A stretch of 64,000 bases of DNA from Chlorocebus sabaeus (Eukaryota; Chordata; Mammalia; Primates; Cercopithecidae): positions 31,860,421-31,924,420 of the forward strand of contig NC_132929.1 of assembly GCF_047675955.1 (NCBI RefSeq), in the 5' to 3' direction. The position numbers and the translations under genes are program-made. Within the stretch, counting starts at the first letter, position 1; every line of letters starts with the position of its first letter. Shown here one piece after another: positions 1-11,755 of this stretch. The notes beneath the pieces are model-generated. The model was not told the origin of the DNA. It ran no database searches and saw only the letters and a program-made list of their open reading frames with translations.

Positions 1-338
1 TTGTGCAGTTCTGTGTGAGTTTCTTAATCTTGAGTTCTAATTTGATTGCACTGTGGTCTGAGAGACAGTTTGTTACAATTTCTGTTCTTTTACATTTGCT
101 GAGGAATGCTTTACTTCCAACTATGTGGTCAATTTTGGAATAAGTGTGATGTGGTGCTGAGAAGAATGTATATTCTGTTGATTAAAGGTAGAGAGTTCTG
201 TAGCTGTCTATTAGGTCTGCTTCGTGCAGAGCTGAGTTCAAGTCCTGGATATCCTTGTTATCTTCTGTCTCGTTGATCTAATATTGACGGTGGGGTGTTA
301 AAGTCTCCCATTATTATTGTGTGGGAGTCTAAGTCTCT

Positions 339-626
339 TTATAGGTCTCTTAGGACTTGCTTTATGAATCTGGGTGCTCCTGTATTGGGCGCATATATAT
401 TCGGGATAGTTAGCTCTTCTTCTTGAATTGATCCCTTAACCATTATGTAATGGCCTTCCTTGTCTCTTTTGATCTTTGTTGGTTTAAAGTCTGTTTTATC
501 AGAGACTAAGATTGCAACCCCTGCTTGTTTTTGTTTTCCATTTGCTTGGTAGATCTTCCTCCATCCCTTTATTTTGACACTATCTGTGTCTCTGCACATG
601 AGATGGGTCTCCTGAATACAGCACAC
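339..626 (-). pseudogene. L1 ORF2p endonuclease fragment
   Basis: This residual 95-codon frame reads as the apurinic-like endonuclease domain of L1 ORF2p. The QETHL stretch near its start contains the position of the metal-binding glutamate, and an IYAPN stretch typical of the domain follows near residues 77-81. It starts and ends within the domain because of stops on either side. It is a decayed part of the enclosing L1, not a gene. Confidence 0.85.
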
Positions 627-906
627 TGGTGGGTCTTGACTCTATCCAATTTGCCAGTCTGTGTCTTTTAATTGGGGGCATTTAGCCCATTTACATTTAA
701 GGTTAATATTGTTATGTGTGAATTTGATCCTGTCATTATGATGTTAGCTGGTTATTTTGCTCGTTAGTTGATGCAGTTTCTTCCTAGCATTGATGGTGTT
801 CACAATTTGACACGTTTTTGCAGTGGCTGGTGCCAGTTGTTCCTTTCCATGTTTAGTGCTTCCTTCAGGAGCTCTTGTAAGGCAGGCCTGGTGGTGACAA
901 AATATC

Positions 907-1443
907 TCAGCATTTGCTTGTCGTAAAGGATTTTATTTCTCCTTCACTTATGAAACTTAGTGTGGCTGGATATGAAATTCTGGGTTGAAAATTCTTTTCT
1001 GTAAGAATGTAGAATATTGGCCCCCACTCTCTTCTGGCTTGTAGAGTTTCTGCCAAGAGATCCGCCGTTAGTCTGATGGGCTTCCCTTTGTGGGTAACCT
1101 GATCTTTCTCTCTGGCTGCCCTTAACATTTTTCCCTTCATTTTAACCTTGGTGAATCTGAAAGTTATGTGTCTTGGAGTTGCTCTTCTAGAGGAGTATCT
1201 TTGCGGTGTTCTCTGTATTTCCTGGATTTGAATGTTGACCTGCCTTACTAGATTGTGGAAGTTGTCCTGGATAATATCCTGAAGAGTGTTTTCCAGCTTG
1301 GTTCCATTCTCCCCATCACTTTCAGGTAAGCCAATCAAATGTAGATTTGGTCTTTTCACATAGTCCCATATTTCTTGGAGGCTTTGTTCATTTCTTTTTA
1401 CTCTTTTTTCTCTAAAGTTCTCTTTTCGCTTCATTTCATTCAT
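907..1443 (-). pseudogene. L1 ORF1p C-terminal half
   Basis: A 178-codon open stretch covers the RRM and C-terminal domain of L1 ORF1p, the RNA-binding chaperone of the L1 particle. The recognisable C-terminal pieces are REKDQV, KGKPIRLTADL and ETLQARREW. The full protein is about 338 residues, and the N-terminal coiled coil is missing because the element breaks off at 1531. The length of open frame suggests a relatively young L1PA. Confidence 0.85.
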
Positions 1444-1531
1444 TTGATCTTCATACCCTTTCTTTTACTTGATCGAATCAGCTACTGAAGCTTGTGCATG
1501 TGTCACACAGTTCTCGTGCCATGGTTTTCAA

Positions 1532-1652
1532 CTCAAGATGGGGTTTCATCATGTTGGTCAGGCTGGTCTCGAACTCGTGACCTCAGGTGATCAACCCACC
1601 TTGGCTTCCCAAAGTGCTGGGATAACAGGCATGAGTCACCGCACCTGGCTAA
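1532..1652 (-). mobile_element. Partial Alu (head only)
   Basis: Antisense Alu left-monomer sequence is present, from the region after the internal A-box to the 5' end (ending cacctggct). The right monomer and poly(A) are missing and the sequence abuts L1 ORF1 at about 1531. No target duplication is visible. The junction looks like a deletion that removed the Alu tail and the L1 5' part together. Confidence 0.8.
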
Positions 1653-1845
1653 TTTTCCTGTTTGTCTCCAGAAATGTTCCTACACTGAAGTCGTGTTTTC
1701 TGATATTAATATTGCAACACCAGTTTTCTTATGATTAGTGTTTGCATGGCATACGACTTTCTACCCTTTTATTTTGAACTATTTTTGTTTTGTCATTTAA
1801 AGTAAGTTTCTTGTAGACAGGATGTAGTCAGGTCTCTTTTTAATT
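1653..1845 (-). mobile_element. Old L1M fragment (ORF2 5' region)
   Basis: On the + strand this matches the antisense of the L1 endonuclease region (phrases such as ttgtagacaggatgtagt). It is strongly diverged, so mammalian-wide in age. Confidence 0.6.
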
Positions 1846-2805
1846 ATTAAAATTGAGAAAAAATTCACATAAAATTCACGATTTAAAACATTTTAAAAAT
1901 ATACAATTTAGGCCAGGCATGGTAGCTCACACCTGTAATGGAAGCCCTTTGAGATGCCGAGGCGGGCAGATCATGAGGTCAGGAGATTGAGACCATCCTG
2001 GCTAACATGGTGAAATCCTGTCTCTACTAAAAACTACAAAAACAAAATTAGCTGGGCGTAGTGGTGGGCGCCTGTAGTCCCAGCTACTTGGGAGGCTGAG
2101 GCAGGAGAATGGCCGGAACCCAGGAGGCAGATCTTGCATTGAGCCAAGATTGTGCCACTGCAGTCCAGCCTGAGCGATAGAGCGAGATTCCATCTCAAAA
2201 AAAAAAAAAAAAATGTACAATTTAGTGGTTTTTAGACTATTCACAATGTTGTACAGCTGTCATCTCTGTTTAATCCCAGAACATTTCCATCCCCCCAAGA
2301 AGAAATTCATACCTGTTAGCAGTCAATTCCAATTCTCTCCTTGCTCCAACCCCTGGCAATCACTAATTTACTTTATTTCTCTATGGATTTTCATATTATG
2401 GATATTTCATATAAATGCAATATGCAATATGTGGCCTATTGTGTCTGTCTTCTTTCAGCATGTTTTGAGGGTTCATCTATGTTGTAGAATGTATCTTACT
2501 TTCACTCCTTATGGTTGAACAAGATTTCATTGTATGACTGTATTACATAAATTATCCAGTTCATCAGTTGATAGGCACTTGGGTTGTTTTCACTTTCTGG
2601 CTGTTTTGAATAATGCTGCTATGAACATTCATGTACAGCTCTTTGTGTGAACGTATGTTTTCCCTTCTCTTAGGCATATACATAGGAGTAGAACAGCTGA
2701 GTCATGTGGTAACTCTATTTTTAACTTTTTGAGGAACTGCCAAACTGTTTCTCACAGTGGCTGCACCATTTTGTTTTCCCAATAGATTTCACTTAAAAAA
2801 ATGTA
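1846..2805 (-). mobile_element. L1M 3' end (3'UTR and ORF2 C-terminus)
   Basis: The + strand shows the classic antisense L1M 3' series: aattcacataaaattcac, then the cacttgggttgtttt block, then the gaggaactgccaaactg block. It is interrupted by the Alu at 1914-2212; the flanking sequence atacaattta / tgtacaattta appears on both sides. Confidence 0.75.
1914..2212 (+). mobile_element. Alu dimer, S/Y type
   Basis: Full-length dimeric Alu starting ggccaggcatgg and ending in a poly(A) of about 17. The flanks (a)tacaattta before and tgtacaattta after act as a short target duplication within the older L1M. Several substitutions (agaatggccgg, gatcttgcattg) indicate a non-recent insertion. Confidence 0.9.
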
Positions 2806-4571
2806 TAACATACTCTTTTATTTAGTTGTGTTTATATTATTTACATTAAATGAAATTATTGATATTGTCAGATTTAAATCTATCATCTTGCTAGTTGTCT
2901 GCTATTTATTTAATTTGTCCTTTATTCTCTTTCTGTCTTTTTCTGCCTACTCTTGAATTGGTGGGGTTTTTTTGGTTGTTGTTTTGTTTTTGTTGTTGTT
3001 GTTGTTGTTATTGTTGAGACAGAGTCTCACTCTGTCGCCCAGGCTGGAGGCTGGAGTGCAGTGGTGCAATCTCAACTCATTGCAACCTCTGCCTCTCAAG
3101 TTCGAGCAATTCTCCTGCCTCTGCCTCCCGAGTAGCTGGGACTACAGACACGCACCACCACGACCGGCTAATTTTTGTATTTTTAAGTAGACACAGGGTT
3201 TCACCATACTGGCCAGGCTGGTCTTGAACTCCTGACCTTGTGTTCTGCCCACCTCGGCCTCCAAAAGTGTTGGGATTACAGTACCATGCCGGGCCGAATT
3301 GGTTTTTTTTTTATTTCTAAACTCAATATTATCTCTACCATTGGTTTACTTATACTTCTTTTTGACTTTTTAGTGGTTGACATAGAATTTATAATGCATG
3401 CCTTAATTAATCACAGTTTGCCTTCAAATAACATCACTCACATGGAATGTTAGAACTTTACAATAGTACACTCCAGTTCCTCCCTCCTCCTATCTGTTGT
3501 TGTATCATTTTCTTATATTTCACCTTTACACATGTTGTAAACCCAAAGTAGTCTTTCCATTTTTTGCTTTAAAGAGTTGGCTATGTTTTAGAGCAATTAA
3601 AACAAGGAAAAAAGTCTTTTATCTTCATCATTTCTTTGTGTAATTTAAATTTCTGTCTAGCTCTGATTCTTTCTGAAGAAATTTTTCTAACACCTCTGTT
3701 TATATTTGTCTGAAAGTCTTTATTTCTTTTTTATGTATGAAAGATAGTTCCATAACATATAAAATTCTGGTTTGACAATTTTTTCAGCACTTTAAATATT
3801 TCTTTCCATTATTTTCTAGCTTGCATAATTCCTGATGAATAGTCTACTCTAATTCTTATATTTGTTGCTCTGTATGCAACATGTCTTTTTACATCTGGTT
3901 GTCTCTAAGATTATCCCTTTATCTTTCACTTTTAGCACTTTGAATATGATGTATCCAGGTGGTTTTATTTTTGTCACTCTTATTTATCCTGGTTATGGTT
4001 CTCTGACCTTCTCAGATCTGTGGCTTCATGTCTTACATTATTTTGGAAAAATGTTAACCATCTTCAACCAATGTCAACTCTCCAAATATTTATTTGGTTT
4101 CTCTCTTTTATCTGTCATTTCCACCCCCAGCCCCAGCCACTGGGATTACCATTCTACATAGGGTAGACCATTTGATATGATACCACAGCTCTTGGGTGCT
4201 ATGAGCCGTTTTTAATTTCCCACATTTTTCTTTTTGTTCTTCAATTTGGATAATTTCTATTGACCTACGTTCAATTTCACTGACTTTCCTTGATGTTATG
4301 AGTGCATTGAAAGTAATCTTTATCTCTGTTACCATGTTTCATTTCTAGTATTTTCATTAATTTCTTATAATTTCCATTTCTCTGCTGAAATGCTGTCTTT
4401 TTGTGCATGTTGTTAATTTTTTTCCCACTAGAACCATATTAATTGTAGTTATTTTAAGTTACTTGTCAGATAATTTTAATGTCTACATTATCTCTTGAAT
4501 CTTGTTCTTTTGTTGCATTGTTTTTTGACGGTGAGTTCATTTTTTCTTGCTTTTATATGTCTCTTTCTCTC
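2806..4571 (-). mobile_element. Old L1M/HAL1 LINE, antisense
   Basis: Pyrimidine-rich + strand text matches the antisense of L1M/HAL1 ORF2 start and ORF1 (for example the region around 3770-3850 and the ttggataatttctattgacc region near 4246). Many stops and indels mark an ancient copy. The Alu at 2963-3295 and the U6 pseudogene at 4572-4680 interrupt it. Confidence 0.6.
2963..3295 (-). mobile_element. AluS-type, with expanded GTT tail
   Basis: Full antisense Alu. Its poly(A) end at about 2965-3014 has become a (GTT)n-rich tract. The sequence gaattggt occurs at both borders (about 2955 and 3296) as target duplication. A small internal duplication, ctggaggctggag, is present near 3043. Confidence 0.9.
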
Positions 4572-4680
4572 TTTTTTAATGAAATGCTTCATGAATTTGT
4601 CTGTCATCCTTGCATAGGAGCCATGCTAATCTTCTCTGTATCATTCTAATTTTAAGAGTATGTACTGCCAAAGTGAGCAC
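4572..4680 (-). pseudogene. RNU6 (pseudogene): U6 snRNA pseudogene
   Basis: Minus-strand sequence matches essentially the full length of U6 snRNA (about 107 nt). It begins gtgctcactttggcag at 4680, has the highly conserved core acagagaagattagcatgg intact, continues through caaggatgac, and ends before a T/A-rich stretch near 4575. Substitutions include gctcctatgcaagg and caaattcatgaagcatt. U6 is the pol III-transcribed catalytic RNA of the spliceosome. This copy lies within old LINE sequence and I see no proximal sequence element or TATA upstream (4681 onward), so it is a retrotransposed, inactive copy. Sure of the family, not of the exact ends. Confidence 0.92.
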
Positions 4681-5690
4681 TTTCCTAATGTTCTAATTGC
4701 CAGAGAGTGTGTAGAACAGTAAGATTCAGGTAAGTCATATTTATGCCTGAAAATGGGCAGGCAGGTTTTTTTTTTTTTTTTTTTTTTCTTCCATTATTGT
4801 GTATGTTGGAGAAGGTTGTGTCAAACTTGTCAGGAGTGGAGCTGGTTTATGTTTTCCTGTTGCTGGGTTTGTCTTCAGTGTACTACTGGCTTCATTCCTC
4901 TGCTATTACTTTATCATTAGGGTGAGGGTTAGTTTGCTGGATAGTTTTTCTTGAGGTTCCTAATCCCACCCTCAGGTTTTAGCCTTCCCTGTGTTCCTGA
5001 GTTTCAGAATAGGTCACTCTCCAAAGTATCTTACTTGCCAACAGCAAACTATTGGTGTTTAATTTTCCTGCTGATAAGGCCAGGGGAATTCCCTGTTGTC
5101 TTAGTTTAGCCTCATTCTTCAGTAGATCCTGTGTCCCTGTGTCTAAGGATGGTGCTTTCTTAGTCCTTTTACTCCAGTACTAGCAAAAAATTTCTAATGG
5201 TCTAGATCCAGAATGGTTTCATGGCTCCTCCCCCAGCGGTTGGAAGTTTTTTCCTCCCCAGCTTCCAGCTCACTTGTGGTCTAGGGATGACATGGTTTGC
5301 TATCCACCCCTCCAAACCCCATACCCCAGTTGTTTAGGTCTTTTGTTCTTAGTGGAGAAAGGACCAAGCATAGCGTGATATCTTTCCCACAACTTGGCTA
5401 CTACCATTTTCTAAGGCTCATCTTCGTTGGATGCTTCTTCTGGTCTCTTGCTCTGTCCCCAATCTTTCTAATGAACACTTCATGAGCCCTAGGGAGAAGA
5501 GCCTATGAATAGGCGCTAATTCATGTCATGTACATGGCTCCAAAGGATTTTATACTCTTATTTTAGCTCACATCAGCCTTTAGCAATTTGTTTAGAATTT
5601 TTAGCTGAATTAATCTTACACACTTTTTAGTGGCCCTGTCTTCCTGGTTCTACCTAGGTGAGTCAGCCTCTTGCCCATTGTGCTATTTTT
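4681..5690 (-). other. Probable LINE 5' region, ancient
   Basis: No gene is visible. The text continues the antisense HAL1/L1M style, and placement directly beyond ORF1-like sequence suggests an old LINE 5'UTR. A T22 run sits near 4766-4787. Assignment is by context and weak resemblance only. Confidence 0.35.
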
Positions 5691-6185
5691 GTTGTATATT
5701 TTGTTTGTCTATATTTTATTAACCCACATGATTTTATTATCATTTTTTTAAGTGCTCAACATTCCCTTGTATTACCAATAGATTTAACTTTTCTGAACTG
5801 TACCTTTTCTAAATTCCTTCATGTAGTACTGTGCTTCCATTCATTCTTGTTTAGCTTTAAAAAATTGTATCTTTTTTCTTATGGTGTAGTTCTGCTTGCA
5901 ATAAATTGCCTTCATTTTTCAAAGAGGTTCTAACTGAGTATAGAACTCTATACTCACTTTTATAGTTGGCAGTTATATTTTCCTTTAGCACTTTACATAT
6001 GCCATTCTATTGCCTTTGGCTTCCAAAAATTTTGTTGAAAAGTCAGTCTTATGTCCTGTTGCTTCTTTGAAGGCAACATGTCTCTTTTCAATGTTTTTAC
6101 AATTTTCTCTTTTTCATTAGTTTTCAGCTATTTGACTACATTCTTGGGTGTGGTCTCCTTTGTATTTTTCTTGGACTTCTCTAAA
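5690..6185 (-). mobile_element. Old L1/HAL1 fragment
   Basis: Antisense ORF1-like LINE text (ttcctttagcactttac, then cttgggtgtggtctcc). It ends where the L1PA 3' end begins. Confidence 0.5.
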
Positions 6186-7731
6186 CTTCTTTTTTTTAAT
6201 TTTAATTTTTTATTTTATTTTACTTTAAGTTCTGGAACACATGTGCTGAATGTGCAGGTTTGTTACATAGGTATACATGGGCCATGGTGGTTTGCTGCAC
6301 CTATCAACCTGTCATCTAGGTTTTAAACCCTGCATGTATTAGGTATTTGTTCTAAGGCTCTCCCTCCTCTTGCCCCCCACGCCCCGACAGGCCCCAGTGT
6401 GTGATGTTCCCCTCCCTGTGTCCATGTGTTCTCATAGTTCAGCTCCCACTTATGAGTGAGAACAGGCAGTGTTTGGTTTTCTGTTCCCATGTTAGTTTGC
6501 TGAGGATGATGGTTTCCAGCTTCATCCATGTCCCTGCAAAGGACATGAACCCATTCTATTTTATGGCTGAATAGTATTCCATGGTGAATATGTGCCATAT
6601 TTTCTTTATCTAGTCTATCACTGATGGGCATTTGGGTTGGTCCAAGTCTTTGCTATTGTAAAGGGTGCTGCAGTAAACATACGTGTGCATGTGTCTTTAT
6701 ACTAGAATGATTTATAATCCTGTGAGTATATACCCAATAATGGGATTGCTGGGTCAAATTGTATTTCTGGTTCTAGATCCTTGAGGAATCACTGCACTGT
6801 CTTCCACAATGGTTGAACTAATTTACACTCCCACCAACAGTGTAAAAGCATTCCTATTTCTCTGCATCCTCGCCAGCATCTGTTGCTTCCTGATAGCCGT
6901 TCTAACTGGTATCAAATGGTATCTCATTGTGGTTTTGATTTGCATTTCTCTAATGACCAGTGATGATGAGCCTTTTTTCATGTTTGTTGGCTGCATAAAT
7001 GTCTTCTTGTGAGACTTGTCTGCTCGTATTCTTCACCCACTTTTTGATGGGGTTGTTTGTTTTTTTTTCTTGTAAATTTGTTTAAGATCCTTGTAGATTC
7101 TGGATATTAGACCTTTGTCAGATGGATGGATTGCAACAATTTTCTCCCATTCTGTAGGTTGCCTGTTCCTCTGATGACAGTTGTTTTGTTTTTGCTGCGT
7201 AGAAACTCTTTAGTTTAATTAAATCCCATTTGTCAATTTTGGCTTTTGTTGCGATTGCTTGTGGTATTTTAGTTATGAAGTCTTTGCCCATGCCTATGTT
7301 CTGAATGGTATTACCTAGGTTTTCTTCTAGGGTTTTTAGGTTTTACGTTTAAGCCTTTAATCCATCTTGAGTTAATTTTTGTGTAAGGTTTAAGGAAGGG
7401 GTACAGTTTCTGTTTTCTGCATATGGCTAGCCAGTTTTCCCAGCACCATTTATTAAATAGGAAATCCTTTCCCCATTGGTTGTTTTTATCAGGTTTGTTG
7501 AAGATCAGATGGTTGTCGATGTGTGGTGTTATTTCTGAGGCCTCTGTTCTATTCCGTTGGTCTATATCTCTGTTTGGGTACCAGTACCATGCTGCTTTGG
7601 TTACTGTAGCCTTGTAGTATAGTTTGAAGTCAGGTAGTGTGATACCTCCAGCTTTGTTCTTTTTGCTTAGGATTGTCTTGGCTATATGGGCTTTTTTGGT
7701 TCCATATGAAATTCGAAGTAGTTGTTTTTTT
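6186..7731 (-). mobile_element. 5'-truncated L1PA
   Basis: Antisense L1PA from the poly(A)/3'UTR (ttactttaagttctgg) through about 1.4 kb of ORF2 C-terminus. The phrase gggattgctgggtcaaat near 6741 is typical. Residual frames on the minus strand (about 6323-6631) read as ORF2 C-terminus with stops. The 5' truncation is near 7731. No clean target duplication is seen. Confidence 0.9.
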
Positions 7732-7835
7732 CTTATGTATTCATTTCATTAGAGAATTAGGTAAATCTCACATTACATTGCCAAGGCCAAAAAATTTTGC
7801 ACAGTTAGAATGTGTTGAAGAAACCAGCCTCAATT

Positions 7836-7930
7836 GGAGCTTGCAGTGAGCTGAGATCCGGCCACTGCACTCCACCCTGGGCGACACAGCGAGACCCCGT
7901 CTCAAAAAAAAAAAAAAAAAAAAAAAAAAA
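7836..7930 (+). mobile_element. Very short 5'-truncated AluY
   Basis: Only the last ~68 bp of Alu plus a poly(A) of about 27 are present. It is flanked by a perfect 17-bp target duplication, agaaaccagcctcaatt, at 7819-7835 and 7930-7946. The bases ctgagatccggccactgc are those of Old World monkey AluY subfamilies (and a few minor hominoid AluY lineages). It is probably the youngest insertion in the window, given the intact duplication and pure A tail. Confidence 0.95.
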
Positions 7931-8094
7931 GAAACCAGCCTCAATTTAACCAGATTAGATTTCAACAAGGAGATGACTGTATTCCTCCAAATAACCTTCA
8001 TTTAGGAAGATGACATTCCTCCAATATGTGGAAAGACAGTAAATGCTCTTTCTGCTCTCTGCCACTGAGGAAGAAATTCTCCCTCTTGAGGGAC

Positions 8095-8890
8095 CAACAC
8101 TATTTCTTTTTTTTTTTTTCTCTCTTTTCCCTTTTCCTTTCTTCAGTTTCCCCTTTCCACGAAGCTTCTTTAGTCATTTTTGCTCACCCTTAAAATCCTG
8201 ATGCTCATCTCTTTATTATAGATTCTGGTACTGCTTTAAAATTTTCAATATTTTTATTCGATCTGTCTATTTTTTCGTATATGTTCTTTACAATATTTAT
8301 TATTGTCATTTTTATCTCTTTGTATGATAAACATTAATATGTATAGCATTTGTGGGCCTGCTTCTATTGTCTGTTTTTAAACCTGATTATTGCAAATATT
8401 ATCCTTACTCCTTGTATGTCTTGTAATGCCAGATATAGTGCATGAAAGTATCATAGAGAAGGAGATGATGTATATTCCACTAGCAAGTGTTTCATCTTTT
8501 CTCTGCAAGGCAAGTAATGTGAAAGGCTGATTCCCTCAATCCAAAAAAGATTAGGTTAGTTGCGGGCTGCAGTTTTAGTAAATTACAGTGTACCAGTGGA
8601 GTGTCTTTGGGCCTATCATCCATTTTGACTGAGTTTGCCATATTTTGTCTCCCCAGCTTGGGTACTGTGGGAGATTCATTTCTTTCCTTAAGAAATTTTG
8701 AGATTAGCTTTTTAGTGTCTGCTTTCTAGAAAATGTCTTTATGGGGATATGGCTAGTATTTTTGTAGCAGTTCTTCCTTATGGGACTTTCTCTCTTAAAC
8801 ACTATATTTATTCTGCCTTTTAGAAGCTTATGGCTGAACTTTTCCACTTTCCCCACAGGCCCAAAATTCAGTAAATATCTCATGAGGAAA
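8095..8890 (-). mobile_element. Probable HAL1/L1M 5' portion
   Basis: Text such as gggcctgcttctattgtctg and tatgtcttgtaatgcc resembles the antisense 5' part of HAL1/L1M. A pyrimidine tract lies at 8103-8150. The identification is weak toward 8890. Confidence 0.45.
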
Positions 8891-9985
8891 GTTTGTCATA
8901 TGTTTTGGGTTCCTCAAAATTTCAATCTATCATGACAACCTCAACTACCAAGAGATCCACTGTTTCTTTTTCCCTCCCTCTATCCACATCAAGTTCAGTT
9001 CTTAATCCAAGCTTAGAATTAGCAAATATCCTAGGGGTAAGAAAATTGATTGCTAGCAAAATCTTATTAAAAAGGAGTCTTCCTCCTCTGGAATATTATC
9101 TAGTCCTTGCTTCTGCATTACTCTGATGTCTTTAAAAATACGATATTTGTCATTTATTTATTTTTCCTCCAATTGCTGCATTTGGAGCATTGGTTTGATA
9201 TGACATTTTAAATTTGCTGATAACATACATACATATATATGTATTTTTTAATTTTAAGGGGAAAAAAGCATGCATGTACTTGCCAGTGACAAGGATTTTT
9301 GCTTTACTTGGTGTTTGCATACAGAAATGTACCTCAGGAGTTTATAGTTTTCTCATTTTTTAAACTATTGGAAACCACCAACCTTTATACTTTGTTGAGA
9401 AGAGCTAGGGAAGAGAATGACATATAGGAGGCTTTGGCCATAAAAGTGAACTGTGTTAAACAGGATACCAGTTAAGGAAAAATTTTTAAAAATTAAGACT
9501 TATCTCTTGTCTCGACGCTGTAGTGAATATGTGTCAAACATTTTTTAACTCATTATCAAGGAATCAACAAGATGGTGAAACTGGTTCAAACCAGAATTTG
9601 AGGAGCCTAAGGTATATAGTTATCAGTCAAAGGAAAGCTAAAATGAGCTTGCTAATAGATACAGTGTTTAATAAACCACAACCACTGGCATTACCTTTAC
9701 TTCCAGAGAGAAATCTAAAAGTTAACACCTAATTTTACGGAATTTAAGCCCTAATCAAGAGTAAAGAGTAAGTCAAGCAAAAATAAAATCCTCTAAATAA
9801 TTCAGTAATTCTTGGAAAGGGCTGTTGCACAGTAATTTAGAGCGACATTACGAAGGTATATATTCATATTTTTGCCTTACTCCAAAGTACAGACAAATTT
9901 TCTTAGCATAATTTACTAAAGTGAAGCAAACTACTCAGAAATATTGTTTATGTTCAGAAAATTTCAAAAATGCATCATATCTACA
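8891..9985. other. Unclassified AT-rich sequence
   Basis: No gene or recognisable repeat. There is a short CATA/TATA run near 9226-9240. The open frames at 8893-9126 and 9523-9732 lack any protein-family signature. Confidence 0.5.
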
Positions 9986-10356
9986 TATAGTCTCCCAACT
10001 TACAATGCTTTGACTTACAAGTTTTCAACTGTACAATGGTTTGAAAGCACTATGCATTCAGTAGAAATGGGTATGAGACTCTTGCAATATTGGACAGCTT
10101 GCAGCATGCTGTAGCTCCCAGTCAGCCGCATGATCACAAGAGCAAACAACTGATACTCTACAGTGTACTGTTTTGCCAGAGGATTTTGCTCAAACATAGG
10201 ATAATGTAAGTGTTATAAGCCATTTAAGGCAGGCAATGCTAAGCTATGATATTCAGTAAGTTAATTGTATTAAATGCATTTTAACTTATGGCATTTTTAA
10301 CTTGTGATGGGTTTATCTGTACATAACCCTATCATAAATTGAGGAACATCTATATA
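9986..10356. mobile_element. Tigger-type non-autonomous DNA transposon fossil
   Basis: The ends are imperfect inverted repeats: left tatagtctcccaacttacaatg, right (reverse complement) tatagatgttcctcaattta. Subterminal repeats of the cttacaatg/gacttacaa kind, and the internal phrase gctaagctatgat, fit the Tigger/TcMar MER elements. TA dinucleotides flank both ends, as expected for that superfamily. Subfamily not resolved. Confidence 0.6.
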
Positions 10357-11404
10357 AATATTGAGAGAAGACCTAGAGACTCTCCAACCACCCCACCCCC
10401 AGCCATGATCGCTGATGACAGCTTAAGCTGCCATGTGACAAGAGCCTTTGGTCTAGGGAAATGAAGGATATTACTGATTTTAGTGTTAAACCTTCACATT
10501 GTGTAAGCCTCGAAAAATAAGTACATTAATCAAGAATGACCTTAGGAGAGGGGTACCCTTCCTTGTATCTTCTGAACATTCTACCCAAAGGCCAAGATTG
10601 GAGGGATAATGATAGATATAACTTCTCTGCATAAGGAATAAATTTCATGAGCCAAGTTAAATAATGTATAAATGTGGTTGCTACAAATGAAGTCAAGATT
10701 ATGCCTATTCTAACAAGTTTCCAATAGGTTTATAGGGAAATGAAACTTTATCCATAAGAAAAATAGAAAAGAACGTAACTGTCATAGTATTTTTAATCTC
10801 AGAGAATTGGCTATACTGAAGAAAGTTATGTGAAGAGGTATATAACAGAATCGTTGAAACTGGGAATGATTCCCACATCTGTCAGTCCTTGGCTAAATCA
10901 TTTAAATTCTCATGCCAGATTTTATGCCTAAGACTGAGTATTAATTAGAAAAACCAATGTTATTGTAAAGCCAGATGAATAAGTTATGCCTAACATAGAT
11001 CTGCTAAAGTAATTTCAACCATGTGCTGGGGTATCAGTAAATGACTTAAACCAGAAGCCAAAGCAAAGTTGACCTTCATAACTTCAGAGGGATTTAATGA
11101 GTTTAAGTTTCTTTCTTTTGAATTAAGAGGTGCTACAGGATTTTTTTTCACTAATGGGTAAGAAAGGTATTGTCTGTGATATAAATCTTGTATTGAAAAG
11201 GTTAAATGACATCTGAATTACTTGCATATTGTCTTCAGCATTAGGAAACTTGCTGGTAGTTTTGAATATAAGCGTTCCTATACATTTGCAGTGCTTTAAA
11301 ATATATTTGGATTGCAGAATGGCGAGGGGAAAAGTAGAACCCTTTTAAAGTTAAATGAAAATAAAATTCCTTCAAAGATACTGGTTAACAGGGGTTAGTA
11401 TATA
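10357..11404. other. Unclassified intergenic sequence
   Basis: AT-rich, no family recognised, no coding signal. Confidence 0.5.
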
Positions 11405-11412
11405 GTTTAAGC

Positions 11413-11755
11413 CAGGAGTCCCTAACCCCCAGGCTGCAGATGGGTAGTGATCATGGTCTGTTAGGAACTGGGCTGCACAGCAGGAGGGGAGCAGTAAGCT
11501 AGCATTACTGCCTAAGCTCTGCCTCCTGTCAGATCAGCCATGGCATTAGATTCTCATAGGAGCCTGAACCCTACTGTGAACTGCACCTGCCAGGGATCTA
11601 GATTGTGTGCTCCTTATGAATCTAATGTCTGATGATCTGAGGTGGAACAATTTCATCCTAAAACCATCCCTCACCCCCTGCCCCACTCTTCAGTCCATGG
11701 AAAAATTATCTTCCATGAAGCTGGTCCCTGGTGGCAAAAAGTTTGGGTACCACTG
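11413..11755. mobile_element. hAT-type DNA transposon fossil (Zaphod/Tip100-like)
   Basis: The 343-bp element begins CAGgAGTCCCTAACCCC and ends in the complementary series ...gtttgggtaccactg. The terminal inverted repeats read as the familiar 'caggggtccccaac' type. A perfect 8-bp duplication, gtttaagc, lies at 11405-11412 and 11756-11763, diagnostic for hAT transposition. It contains an internal partial palindrome (tagattctcatagg...cttatgaatcta). It encodes nothing and is a non-autonomous relic. Confidence 0.88.

Larger units (their letters stand above)
1..1531 (-). mobile_element. L1PA LINE-1 fragment (ORF2 5' part and ORF1 3' part)
   Basis: On the minus strand this reads as L1 ORF1 C-terminal half, inter-ORF spacer, then the endonuclease end of ORF2. 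The window edge cuts it on the left. It stops inside ORF1 near 1531, where Alu sequence follows directly, so the ORF1 N-terminus and 5'UTR are absent. Close resemblance to primate L1PA and long residual frames suggest a primate-age copy. It is not mobile. Confidence 0.9.
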
